DNA of 64,000 bases. Origin: Closterium sp. Naga37s-1. Taxonomy: Eukaryota > Streptophyta > Zygnematophyceae > Desmidiales > Closteriaceae. The stretch is from the NCBI GenBank assembly GCA_947471745.1, contig CANJKZ010000108.1, positions 1,217,001 to 1,281,000 of the forward strand. The letters run 5' to 3'. The position numbers were made by a program, and so were the translations under genes. The notes beneath the pieces were generated by a model that saw only the letters and a list, made by a program, of their open reading frames with translations, did no database searches and was not told the DNA's origin. Below, in pieces: positions 22,401 through 32,500 of this stretch. How positions within the stretch are numbered: position 1 is the first letter of the stretch; each line of letters begins with the position of its first letter.

Positions 22401-25400
22401 CCCCCCTCCTCTCAATTCACACGCCACACTCCAAACCAAAGCTCACCCGGCACGCAGGTGGTCTGGCCGGAGGCGAGCAGGCTGGGCTTGTAGTTGGGCG
22501 GGCAGAGGCACGAGTAACCGCCGTCGCCGCTGTTGATGCACCGACCCACGGCACATGGATTGTTGGGTAGAATGCTGCACACATTGACTGTTGGGAGGGG
22601 AGAAGGGGAATGAGAGCAGAGTGGAGGGAGTGAGTGCGACGAGGTTCTCGCTGCTGAGGCACTACCCCACCTCACATGAGGGCCTACACTTGAGGTGCAT
22701 GTGGGCGTGTGGGGGTGCCGTCAGTTAGCCCGCGTGTGGGGGTGCGGTCAGTTAGCCCTCGTGTGGGCGTGCATGTGGGCGTGCCGTCGGTGGGCCTACT
22801 CATGCAACTCACCGACGGTGCAGGTGGGAGTGCCGTCGCGGTTGACAGCCGGTGCTAGCAGGTCCGTGCACTGACACGTGTACTTGCCGTTGCCACTCCC
22901 GTCCGCCACACACGTGCCGCCCCCACAGGGTGACGTGCTGCAGGGGTCAGTGCTCCGAGGGACTGGCCGGGCGGTAGGGGTGGGGGCGGGGAGAGGGAAA
23001 CGGGAAGGAGGATTGCCATTGCCAGTCTGTGCTCCGGGGGACTGGCCGGGCGGTAGGGGTTGCGGAAGAGGGGGAAAGCGAGGGTTAAGGATGCATGCAT
23101 GGTGCTGTACCATGCATGTTGAGGCATGTTAAGGATACAGGCGGAATGCCCTGTTGAAGCGCCTCGAAAGTCGCCTCCTAAGCTTTGAGGCGCCTCAAAA
23201 GAGGCCTCAGAAGTGTTGGGGCGCCTCAAAAGAGGGGGTTAAGGAGCGCAGATACATACATGGTGACGTACCAACAGAAATTCCAAAAGTATTCTGCAAC
23301 ACAACACACCTTTGGCCCTCCTTCCAAAGGTAAGGAGAGCTTAGAGGTGGGAGAAGGGCGCGTCACTCACCTTTGGCAACGGGGTACGGGACGGGTACGG
23401 GTACAGTACAGCCCGCCGCGGTTAACCAGCAAGTTACACTCACCTCACCTTTGATTTGACAACGTGCCAAACAGCACACTGCGGATTTCACCCCAGTAAA
23501 AAGGAGTTGCCTCACTCACCATTCACAACGGGGTAGAGCCCGCGGTTCACCAGCATGCCGCACGTGCCAAACGGTCCGTTCTCCATTTTAATCTTCATGT
23601 ACCCGCCCTCGCCCCACTGCGGCCCCCAACTGTTCTTCAGAATGAAGTAGTTCTCCCAGCTGCCGGGCGCATCATAGTTATACCCCACGGCCAGCATCAC
23701 GTGGTCCAGCAGCCCCGTGTTGTTCGTCGCTGTGGCCGTCGCTTCGTACCCATCGCCTCCTTCTCCTCTTCCTCCGCTATGCAATACCGTCCCCAGCGGG
23801 CTGTAGCAGCATACGCCCTCGTATATGCCGCCCTGTGAAGGGAAAGCGGGTGGGTGGGTGGGTGGGTGGGATGGGGGAGGGAAGAGAAGACGTGTTCTCC
23901 CAGCGCGGATGGTGACGATAACGGGCTGATTCTGCAGCGCTATGACTTTAGAGTCGACTCTCAAGGCGAACTCAGCGTGAGCAGCAGCATAACCTGAACT
24001 CACCGGGTAGTTGATGAAATCCTCTAAAGAGGCGCGGATGGTGACGATAACGGGCTGATTCTGCAGCGCAATGACTTTAGAGTTGGCTCTCAAGGCAAAC
24101 TCAGCGTGAGCAGCAGCATAACCTGAACTCACCGGGTAGTTGATGAAATCCTCTGAAGAGGCGCGGATGGTTCTTAGAGCGTCCCACGAAGGCAGGGGCG
24201 AAGGCAGGAGGACGGAAGAGGAGGGAGAGACACCAACTCACCGAGTAGTCAATAAAGTCTTGGGAGGAGGCGCGGATGGTGACGATAACGGGCTGCTTCT
24301 GCAGCGCGAGAATGAGCCCCAGCGGCCCCGGTAGCGGCACCTGCTCGTACATGGTAATGTTGTACTTGGGCTGAGAACGGTGGAGAGGGGTGAGGAGTGG
24401 TAGGGAAGAAAAAGAACACGGTAAGAAGGAGGGAGCATTGGCCAGCCGCCACGCCAGCCCCAGCGCCCCCGGTAGAGGCACACGTTAAGGTAGAGGCACA
24501 CGTTAAGGTAGAGGCACACGTTAAGGTAGAGGCACACGTTAAGGTAGAGGCACACGTTAAGGTAGAGGCACACGTTAAGGTAGAGGCACACGTTAAGGTA
24601 GAGGCACACGTTAAGGTAGAGGCACACGTTAAGTTAGAGGCACACGTTAAGGTAGAGGCACACGTTAAGGTAGAGGCACACGCTAAGGTAGAGGCACACG
24701 TTAAGGTAGAGGCACACGTTAAGGTAGAGGCACACGTCAAGGTAGAGGCACACGTTAAGGTAGAGGCACACGTTAAGGTAGAGGCACACGTTAAGGTAGA
24801 GGCACACGTCAAGGTAGAGGCACACGTTAAGGTAGAGGCACCTGCTCGTACATCGAGCCCTCACACGGGGGGGACATGCTAGAGCAAGGGGCAGCGGCAA
24901 GTGCAGCGTTCATGGGTGAGGGAGTCACTTTTGAGAATCCTCAACAGCGCCAAGTGCAGCGTTCATGGGTGAGGGGCATTCTTGAAGCTGCACTGGCCGC
25001 TGAACCTCATCGGAGGTAGCTCTCCTCATACTGTAGTGCTGCAGCCCTTGCTTGACCGCATACTGCAGTGCTGCTGCTGCCTTAGGGTGGGTACCAAGGT
25101 ACCTCTTGACTCAGCTCAGAAACTCACCGTCTCCTTCTTGGCGCCGCCGCACTTGCCGGTCATCCCCGTGTAAACATATCCCTCTTCTCTTCACACTGCA
25201 GCCCGATCTTGGCCGCGTAGTGCAGAGCAGCCTCGGGGTACGGAGGCGACTGGCTGACTCGACTGTTGACTGACTCGACTCAGAACTCACCAACTCCTTC
25301 TTCACGCCGCACTTCGTGTCCACACCCGTGTAGGCATATCCCGCCTCATCCTGCAGCCCGTTCTTGGCCGCGTACTGCAGGGCAGCCTCGGGGTACCCCC

Positions 25401-28084
25401 CCCGGCACGTGGCAGCAGCGCCAGTGCAGTCCACTAGCTGCTGCACTGACAGCCGAGTCCAGCTGGGGAAGGAGTCCGGATTCGCGACGAGAGCATACGC
25501 GGCCTGGATTGCCCTGGCTGTTGCATACGCCCAGCAGGAACCTGGGAGAAGAGGGCGGAGGGGAAGGGAAGGGGAGAGGGGTGTTGTGCTGCTTGAGTTG
25601 AGGAGGGAGACAGGTGCAGCAGCACAAGTGCAGTGCGGTGCAGTGTGGTGCAGTGCAGCAGCAACAAGAGTAGCAGCAGCGCCCGTGCAGTCCACCAGCT
25701 GCTGCACGGACAGCCTTGTGCCGCCGGGGAACGAGTCAGTGCGGGCCACGAGAGCATACGCGGCCTGGATTTCCCTGGCCGTTGCAGAGGCCCAGCAGGA
25801 ACCTGGGCGGGGAGGGCGGAGGGGAAGGGAAGGGGAGAAGGGTGTTGTGGTGCTTGAGTTGAGGAGGGAGCTGCTGCAATAAGAGCCCTGCCCCGCGAGG
25901 CAACAAGTCAGGATTCGCTACGAGAGCATATGCGGCGTATGCCCAGCAGGAACCTGGGCGGGGAGGGAGGAGAGGGAGGAGGGGAGGGAGGAGGGGAGGG
26001 AGGACGGGAGGGAGGAGGGGAGGGAGGACGGGAGGGAGGACGGGAGGGAGGAGGGGAGGGAGGAGGGGAGGGAGGACGGGAGGGAGGACGGGAGGGAGGA
26101 AGGGAGGGAGGACGGGAGGATGGACGGGAGGAGGGACGTGTGTTTATTGTGGCTTGAGGGTGGCTGCAGGAGCAAACACCCGGAGCAGCAGCAGCAGCAG
26201 CAGCAGCAACTGCTGCGCGCAGAATCGTGCAGACCAGCAGTTAAAACAGGTCAACAGCAGTCAACGCAAGTCAACAGCACAGCAGCAGCGTTCGAGCAGC
26301 CCACCAGGCGCTACGCAAACATCCGTGCTCCCTGATGGATACGTCTTCATGAAGATAGCGCACGCGCCCTGAATCGCCTGTGCCAGAAACTAATCCAGGT
26401 CAACAGAAGTCAACGCGGGTCAAGTCTGTCAACGTGTCAACAGCAGTCAACAGCAGTCAACAGCGGTCTACAGCAGTCAACAGCAGTCAACAGCAGTCAA
26501 CAGCAGTCAACAGCGGTCTACAGCACGCACCGCAGTTGCCCTGGTCGAAGTTGCCGTCGGTCTCAAACAGCCAGCTGTGGTCCACACTGCGCTTGAAATC
26601 CCACGTGAGCTTCTGGGTGGTGGGGTCGAGCGTGAGACCCACGGTGAGGTAGCGCGAGACGGTGTTGAGCTTGGGCAGCTTGGCGAGATCCGTGCTGAGG
26701 AGAGGGACGTAGCCCAGACTGCGGTCTGGCGGTGGGGAAGGGGGGGAAGGGGCAGGGAGGGGAGGACAGGGAGGAGAGCGGGAGGAGCCTGAGATGGGAG
26801 GGTGAGGGCGGGGAGAGTGAGAGAAGAAAGAATCGGCAGAGCACCCACGGCAGCAGAAGTGCTAAAAGTCGGATTTTAAGACATCTCAAATTCTAAAAAT
26901 GGCATGCACCCACAGCAGCAGCAACACTCCACCTTGTGCCGCCCCTTCGCCGCCCTGCTGCCGCCCTCGTGCCGTCCTGGTGGCGAATTTCCAATCCAAA
27001 CAGCAGAAAATATCACGTTCACTTCCGCGCCAGCACACGCTTGACCCCACATGGCCTTGACCCAATTTCACCGCAACCCACGCGCCCTTGCGCCCCCGCG
27101 CGACTCTCTCACCAACGGTTGTGGTGTTTCCGCGCGCGCTGCGATAAAAAATACACTTTTTCAAAAATACACTTTAATAAAAACACTTTTCTGAGAAGTC
27201 TCAAAAATACAATTTTATCACGTGTCTCTCTCACCAACGGTGGTGTTTCCGCGCGCGCTGTTACCCGTGCTCATTCCGCGCCCCGTCCCACCGCGCCCCT
27301 TCCCACCGCGCCCCTTCCCACTTCGCCCCTTCCCACCGCCTCCCCCCGCCTGCACGCGCCGCTTCACCTGCGCGATCCTCTTGCGCACCGCCACCGCGAA
27401 CGCGTCTTTAGTTAAGTAGGACGCGCGCGTGGGCGGCTTATCGACGCCCGTCAGGTCCGCGCTGCCCATCAGCGGCGCGAGGGCTCTAATCTCCGCCTGC
27501 GTCTTCGCGTCCACCGCTAAATCCGAGAGGTCCGATGCCGCCGCGCCAGCTGTCGCGTCGACAGAGGTCGCGGTACTACCGGGGGAGGTCGCGGTACTAC
27601 CGGGGGAGGTCGCGGTACTACCGGGGGAGGTCGCGGTACTACCGGGGGAGGTCGCGCTGCCAGCGGAGGCGGAGTCGGCGTTTGTCGTTGTACCGGATGA
27701 GTCTGTAACGAGGAGAAAGGAGGAAAGGGGGAAGGGAGGAAGGAGCGGAGGAGGTGGTAAGAAGCAAGCGGCATTAGGCAGGTGGAATAATTGGCGCGGG
27801 GTTTGGCGCGGCGCCGTGCGGTGCACGCGGTGGCATGCACTGCGTTGCCATGCCTTTCCGCACGAAAAACTCGGAGCTACTTACAGCGTCGTTTCCTTCC
27901 AAACTCCAAACGGAGCGAACACAGCCTTCGTTCAGCCTTAGCGCGCCGCGTCAACCCGGCACGTCAGCATAGTAAGCCGCTTACCTATCCGCCGGCCAGC
28001 GGCGGCGGGGGCGACAGTGATGATCAGTAAGACTGCTACTAGTCGAAGCTCGAGGGGTGTAACCGCCGAGCCGCGACGATCCAT
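16454..28084 (-). CDS. Gene A: secreted papain-like protease with two EGF and four LysM modules
   Basis: Thirteen exons (complement): 27985..28084, 27235..27702, 26531..26725, 25291..25541, 24242..24370, 23520..23832, 22813..22962, 22447..22587, 21509..21633, 20778..20873, 19951..20058, 18357..18545, 16454..16675. They total 2487 nt in one frame, 828 aa. Residues 1-33 are a signal peptide; 34-189 an Ala/Gly-rich region with a conserved part ending SYLTKDAFAVAVRKR; about 190-485 a C1A papain domain (DQGNCGSCWAYA, Cys257; LDHVMLAVGY, His425; ILKNSWGPQWGEGGY, Asn448); 486-535 and 536-582 EGF-like modules; 583-828 four LysM-type modules (YTVQGGETC, FGIDVTTINPSLDC, LSWLDLYRLNPGLNC, YTVGAGDSC). No ERFNIN-type I29 propeptide is seen. 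Catalytic residues suggest an active enzyme. Glycan targeting by LysM is family knowledge; the substrate is unknown. Confidence 0.85.
16960..17157 (-). repeat. 56-bp minisatellite in gene A last intron
   Basis: About three and a half copies of a 56-bp unit containing CCATGGCCACCCCCCCTTGC, head to tail and almost identical. Confidence 0.9.
17158..18240 (-). repeat. About nine copies of a 128-bp repeat carrying the 3' end of exon 12
   Basis: Each unit, read on the minus strand, encodes PGINCGTLTALTASE and then a GTAACT-type donor. It matches the end of exon 18357..18545 (PGLNCDTLSSLTGSE) plus intron. Copies are nearly identical, so the array is young. Confidence 0.9.
18555..19065 (-). repeat. 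Four extra copies of the exon 12 start
   Basis: Minus-strand copies of ICIQVGDAVSGAADYNLCT, each with a CACAG acceptor, at about 18560-18685, 18690-18810, 18815-18955 and 18960-19062. The complete exon starts at 18545. Confidence 0.85.
19203..19216. repeat. Palindromic GAGTCGACTC motif
   Basis: GAG-TCGA-CTCAAAC within a run of ACACTCACAAGAG repeats; a weaker member of the palindrome set. Confidence 0.55.
19323..19950 (-). repeat. Four 157-bp tandem copies of the exon 11 3' half
   Basis: Units beginning near 19323, 19480, 19637 and 19793 encode FGI(N/D)VTTINPSLDCSSLAPNQQ followed by a GTGAGG donor, as in exon 19951..20058. They are almost identical to one another. Confidence 0.88.
20178..20410 (-). 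repeat. Degenerate exon 11 start copy and palindrome
   Basis: 20195-20262 on the minus strand reads ADAAETSCDPVNTN, a relic of exon 11. At 20375..20398 lies GACTTTTGAG-TTGA-CTCAAACGTC, between two copies of the block GAGTGTTGATGGCTGNATGCGTG. Confidence 0.7.
20553..20777 (-). repeat. 20-bp minisatellite derived from the exon 10 donor
   Basis: About ten units of ACATGTAACGCACCTGGGTG. Read on the minus strand they repeat the exon 10 end CACCCAG and its donor GTGCGTTACATGT. Matching arrays lie at the same place in genes B and C. Confidence 0.88.
20940..21265 (-). repeat. Three copies of the exon 10 start
   Basis: Minus-strand copies at about 20960-21020, 21085-21140 and 21215-21265 repeat DVDCDNLKAGQVLN in forms such as GVACDNLKAGQLLYISIP. 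The complete exon starts at 20873. Confidence 0.8.
21640..21900. repeat. Nested inverted repeats with a 40-bp palindrome
   Basis: 21703..21742 is a palindrome with one mismatched pair, core TTTTTTAG-TCGA-CTAAGAAA. It is flanked by the 17-bp inverted repeat GCTCACCACTGGTGAGC (21686..21702) and outer arms GGGATGAAG / CTTCATCCC. The rest of the block is permuted GTGACGTGGGATG and CACATATGG motifs. It lies in the intron between exons 8 and 9 of gene A. Confidence 0.8.
22100..22380 (-). repeat. Two copies of the exon 8 (EGF) 3' half
   Basis: Segments near 22120-22200 and 22285-22370 encode, on the minus strand, GYSCLCPPNYK(P/A)SSLASGQTTCVPG in degenerate form with donors. The intact exon is 22447..22587. 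Confidence 0.75.
23183..23201. repeat. Palindrome CTTTGAG-GCGC-CTCAAAAG
   Basis: Intron 6 of gene A, followed at 23219 by a half-site GGGGCGCCTCAAAAG. Confidence 0.75.
23900..24180 (-). repeat. Copies of the exon 5 3' half with palindrome at 23946..23965
   Basis: Three minus-strand copies of QNQPVIVTIRASLEDFINYP (exon 5 has QKQPVIVTIRASSQDFIDYS) with donors. The palindrome CTTTAGAG-TCGA-CTCTCAAG is present in one unit, and a decayed form is at the same place in the next. Confidence 0.8.
24470..24845 (-). repeat. 18-bp minisatellite seeded from exon 5
   Basis: About twenty units of AGGTAGAGGCACACGTTA. The flanking GGTAGAGGCACCTGCTCGTA is exon 5 sequence (YEQVPLP), so the array looks like an expansion of that exon fragment. 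Reading frames across it are open but low complexity. Confidence 0.93.
24929..24946. repeat. Palindrome TTTTGAG-AATC-CTCAACA
   Basis: It sits exactly between two copies of AAGTGCAGCGTTCATGGGTG (24899 and 24952). Confidence 0.8.
25095..25255 (-). repeat. Copy of the exon 4 3' half
   Basis: Minus-strand relic of GYVYTGMTGKCGGAKKETV with donor, downstream of exon 25291..25541. Confidence 0.7.
25680..25965 (-). repeat. Two copies of the exon 4 start, one with the active-site Cys
   Basis: 25680-25806 encodes GSCWASATAREIQAAYAL...SVQQLVDCTGAA after a CCCAG acceptor; 25880-25960 is shorter. Both precede the complete exon 25291..25541. Confidence 0.8.
25950..26240 (+). repeat. GGAGGGAGGAC minisatellite and CAG run
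   Basis: About fifteen 10-11 bp GGAGGGAGGA(C/G) units to 26135, then an imperfect (CAG)n at 26186-26215, in intron 3 of gene A. Confidence 0.9.
26248..26525 (-). repeat. GTCAACAGCA array (TTGAC repeats), gene A intron 3
   Basis: More than 15 GTCAAC units, TTGAC on the gene strand, ending against exon 3. The same kind of array lies in the same intron of genes B, C and D. Confidence 0.85.
26874..26891. repeat. Palindrome TTTTAAG-ACAT-CTCAAAT
   Basis: Intron 2 of gene A. Neighbouring sequences repeat CACCCACNGCAGCAG on both sides. Confidence 0.6.
27110..27234 (-). repeat. Copy of the exon 2 end with palindrome at 27189..27206
   Basis: 27110-27145 repeats the exon 2 end (minus strand GCGCGGAAACACCACAACCGTTGG and donor). 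The palindrome TTCTGAG-AAGT-CTCAAAA lies between this copy and the real exon end at 27235. Confidence 0.75.
27560..27660 (-). repeat. In-frame 21-bp repeat in gene A exon 2
   Basis: Four identical units encode PGSTATS. Genes B, C and D lack the array, which explains most of the greater length of gene A exon 2. Confidence 0.92.
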
Positions 28085-28360
28085 CGGGTCAGAAGCAGTA
28101 TTGTGCAAGCCTGGCTTACGCGTTATGCAGACACGTCAGCACTATATAGTGCTGAATATGAAATATTGAATGCGCGCGGGAGCGGAATGAGGACGGGGAA
28201 GGAATGGACGCGGCAGAGAAGGGATGCGCGCGAGGAAGGAATGCGCGCGAGGAAGGAATGCGGGCGGCCCGCGGGTGCGATGGACTGTCGAGGCGACGTG
28301 GAAGAAGCTCCAGGGAGAGAGCGGCAGTGAAGAGAGAGATTCGAGCGAGATTGTTACTAC

Positions 28361-28385
28361 GCAATGACGCAAACTTGATCGACGT
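28361..28385 (-). promoter_or_regulatory. Upstream block shared by genes A, B and C
   Basis: GCAATGACGCAAACTTGATC here recurs as GCAATGACGCAAACTTCTAA at 58707 upstream of gene C. A related CGTGCGAATAT(A/C)AAGACA block lies upstream of both B (39824) and C (58733), 340-390 nt from each ATG. It probably contains promoter sequence kept through duplication. Confidence 0.4.
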
Positions 28386-28643
28386 CGGGTCGAAGCACCT
28401 TCTGAGGCTTCACGCTTCGAGTGGATAAGACAACGTCGAATGCCTTTTACGCATTGAACGAGTTCACGTGTGACTAGCTTTCCTGGTCTTCCATACGAAA
28501 CCACAGACACCCTGTGCCGGCCCATGATGTTCCCCGTACGTCACTGCGGACTTCACGCTGTGGTATGGATAATGCGTGGCGCACTGTGCGCAGCGTGCCG
28601 TGCGTGACGCAGCAGAGCAGGGAGGGGATTCAGGTGGAAGGAC

Positions 28644-28661
28644 TACGATGACGTCATCGTA
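28644..28661. promoter_or_regulatory. 18-bp palindrome containing TGACGTCA
   Basis: TACGATGACGTCATCGTA is a perfect palindrome about 560 nt upstream of the gene A ATG. Its centre is the consensus site of plant TGA/bZIP and CREB-type factors. Confidence 0.4.
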
Positions 28662-29553
28662 ATCCTTGCGATTCACGTAATTCTTGCGTGGATTACGCCA
28701 GCCCCTTGCGAGTATTACGCCAGCCCCTTTCTGTACTTTGATTGGCTTGAGGGAATCGTATAACGTATTCGAGTAAATAAACAGCGTCGAATTACTCGTA
28801 TACTGAACGAGTTCACGCGAGACTACTTGCTTTCCTGGTCTACCCTACGAAGCCACAGACACTCTCAGTGCCGACGAGCCGTCACGTTCTGTTTGGAGAC
28901 TCCCGTACGTTACCGCGGACTTCACTTCGCTCTCTGGGCTGGGGTGGATAAAGAATGGCGTAGTGTGCATCGTGCCGTGCGTGGAGCAGCAGAGCAGGGA
29001 GACTTGCGGTAGCGAGGTTTGCGGCATGGCAGTACAGCCAGATAGGTTTCAGGTGGAGGGAAGGCTATAAATACTCCAGCCGCTTGGCGCTCAATGTTGT
29101 GAGTGTGCGGTTTCGGAAACCATCTCCACGATTGTTATATACTGCATACAAAATAGCTGTATTATGTTTATTCTCTGGCTCTTGGTCGTGTACCCCCTCT
29201 TGTCACCTTTCTTTTCCTATATCTTGTACTTGCTTCTACAGTGAAATTATCTTCTCTTCTCTCACGATCCCCTCGCTTCTATCGTTCCTACTCAACACTA
29301 TGGCTCTTAAACCTACTAAGCTCTAGGTCGTATTCTGGGAGTTTTTCGCCACTATTACTTCATGATTATGGGTCATAGCCCTATGTGGCTTATCCGGTAG
29401 CATATGATTAACACATCATATCAAATTAGCTTACATATGATACATCACACTTCAACTGCAAATGCTCGTCACAAAATGAAACTCAAAGGCAGTGCAAAAG
29501 TGCTGTCTTGAAAGTCAATGTCCATAACGACACGCCACACCATTCCGTTGGGT

Positions 29554-32500
29554 CTAAGAGGGGATGCAGAGGGGCATGCCGGCGAAGAGGCTCTGGGAGC
29601 GGCACATCCAGCTGCGGTTGAGCTGGCCCACGAGAGGCGGCTGGCGCTGGAACTGCACCACCACCAGCGACGCACAGCTGTCCCCCCCCGCCACCGTGTA
29701 CCGCCGGTTCGCCACCGTCTTCGACCGCGCCTTACCGCACGCCACCGCTCCTAACGGCGTGCCGGCGACGCAGATCTGGGGGTTGGGGAGGGAGGAGGGA
29801 GGGAGGAGGGAGGGAGGGGGGGAGGGAGGGAGGTGCCTCAAAAGGCGAGTTTTGCACTGCTTGGTCCCAGTGCCAGCTCGCCAACACCACATCACTAGAG
29901 CCAACCCCCTTATGTGTTGTTGGCCCGACTTGCTGCCGATTAGGTTAAAATGGCATGCTTGTATAATGGGTAGCACACCCATTAACCTCCCAGTACACAC
30001 ATGTAGTCCTTCCGAACTGAACTGAAGAACGATTTACCCTTTACTAGGGTCGTTCCCCTCTCGCTTGGGGCTTGTTAGGGCACCGTGCTCACTTAACGCG
30101 CACTAGGATTCGAACCCAAGACCTTTGGCTCTGATACCACCTCGGAGCTAGTGAAAACTCAGAGACGCCCTCCATAGCGCCACCCCCCCCATAGGTACCC
30201 CACAAGGGGTGAGCGAGGTGAGGGTGCCGAGGGAGTCGCAGTTGACGCCGGGGTTGAGGCGGTAGAGGCTGAACCACGACACTCCCGACCAGTTTTTGAG
30301 TCGGCTCAAAAGTTGAGCCAAGACTCGCCCTACCAGTTGAAACTAGTCAGTTTCTCACAGATCGCGAGGAGCCCGCTTGTTGAAACCCAGTTCCTCAAGC
30401 CACCCTCCATTGCGCATAGCCCCACCCCCCCTAGGAATAGGTACCTCGGAGGCGGTGAGCGAGCCGAGGGAGTCGCAGTTGATCCCCGGGTTGAGGCGGT
30501 AGAGGTCGAGCCACGACATGCCGTAGTTTGAGACGGCGCTGGCGCAGGTGAACAACTGGCTGACTGGCTGGTACTCCGTGCACAGGTTGTAGTCCGCTGC
30601 TCCTGACACCGCATCCCCCACCTGAATGCAGATCTGCGGAAGGGGGGAAGGGAGAGGAGGAGAGGGTGAGGGAAGGAACAAAAGAGCAAGAGAGGGTTAG
30701 AGATGCCAGAGGGGAGAGGGGAGCACGTGAGCCAATCGCTGACGTTAACTCTTGTGCTGTCGACGCACCTTTATTTAAGACTGTCTCAAAAGCTCGTGCT
30801 GTCGATGCAAGCGCACTTAAAGCCCATGATACACACTTCACTCCCCACTCCCCTCACCTGCTGGTTGGGCGTGAGGCTTGAGCAGTCGAGGCTGGGGTTG
30901 ATGGTGGTGACGTCTATGCCGAAGCGGGTGTTGATGGGATCACAGCTCTGTGCTGCCGCATCCGCCTGGGGGACAAGAGAGGGGGAATGGGGGTGGGCAA
31001 GGGAGGTGAGGGGGTGAGGGGCGAGGGGGGGGGAATTGAGCACCGAAGGGATCACAACTCTTTGCTGCTGCGTCCGCCTGGGGGGAATGAGGAAGGGGTT
31101 GAGACGGGAGGGGGAGGAGGGGGGGAAGAAAAGTGAGAGTTCATGGCTGGATGCATGCCGCCGATCGAGGAAGGGGAGGAAGAGTGAGAGGGGGGAGAGA
31201 GGTGGGGGGGTGGACAGGGAAAAGGGAGTGAAGGGTGAAGGGGAAAAAATGAAAACCGATGGGATCACAGCTCTTTGCTACCAGTCAGTTGGACAGGGTT
31301 GTCCAAAGCCCCAATGAGGAGCAGGTAGCAACTGGATTGAGGGTGACCAAGTATCTTGGCCAAACGGCGACAGTTGGGCTGCAATGCTCTTCGGCCACAC
31401 AAAAGTGTCAAAAGCGCGCGGATGGAGTCGAATCCGAGGGGTCGAACCTTATCGTCTTCTTTGATAGTTCTTGGGCATTAGGACCAGAGGACCTGACTTG
31501 TGTGAGAGGCTTCATCTACTGTGTTGGTGAAGGCACAACTATTGAGAGAGCAACAAACATAATGTCCAAGATTTGAGCTCGATCGAGTCTGAGTACATGA
31601 CACTCTTCCTTGCCATATGTGAGGTTGTGTGGCAACAACGTTTGCTAGCTGAATTGGGCAAGGAAAAAAGAAATGAGCACCGATGGGATCACCGTTCTTT
31701 TATGCCGATAATGATTTGGGAAGGGAGAGGGAGGAGGGAGGGAGAGAAGTGAGAGTTGATGGCTATATTCGTGCAGATAAAGGAGGGGGTGGAGAGGTGC
31801 GAGAGGAGAGAGAGTGGGTGAGGGAGGAGAGTGACAGTGTAGCTGCATGATATGTAATGCACCTGGGAGACATGTAACGCATCTAGAAGACATGTATCGC
31901 ATCAGGGCGACTTGTAACGCACCTGAATTACAGAGCGGTCGACATGTAACGCACCTGAATGACAGTGCGGTCGACATGTAACGCACATGGGCAACATGTA
32001 ACGCACCTAGGAGACATGTAACGCACCTGGGTGACAGTGTAGCGCACGCGGCACACTTGCGCCGAGGAGGGGATGGAGATGTTGAGCACCACCCCCGCTT
32101 TGAGATTCTCACAGTCAACGCCCTGAGGGTAAGGGGGTTGGGGTTGAGGGGGGCAAAATATAGGGAAGGGGTAAGAAGGAATGGAGGGAATGGGGATGCT
32201 GTTGAGAACCTGACCCGCCTTGAGATTGTCACAGTCCAGGCCCTGAAGGAGAAAAGGGGGGGAAAGGTTGAATGCATGGCGGAAAGGATAGGGCAGGGGT
32301 TGAGGCGCCTCAAAAGTCGTTCCTGCAGCAGACTGAGGTATGAGCAAGGTGTGGATTGTGGGACACTCTGACAGCAGGCTAGGTGCCCGGCATGCCAACA
32401 TGCCAGCATGCCAACATCTTTTGAGGCGTCAAAATCTGCAGCAGCAACTGCCCTTATCACTCTCATCCGTCCCTCCTGTTACCTCATTCTGCAGCAGCTA

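Larger units (their letters stand above)
28085..29553. other. Gene A upstream region, partly duplicated
   Basis: Two related blocks, about 28455-28640 and 28800-29010, share CTTTCCTGGTCT, ACGAANCCACAGACAC and GCAGCAGAGCAGGGA. A TATAAATA lies at 29070 facing right, and the frame beyond it (to 29326) matches nothing I know. The 3' flank of gene B occupies the end. No other gene is seen. Confidence 0.5.

Noticed and set aside
24249-24882. Repeat protein frames (TCASTL, VEAHVK, LYLNVC) over 24470-24845
   Set aside because: Three frames of one 18-bp minisatellite; no splice or start support.
29067-29326. Small plus-strand gene with TATAAATA at 29070
   Set aside because: The frame has no recognisable motif and no counterpart beside gene B or C; kept only as a note in the intergenic entry.
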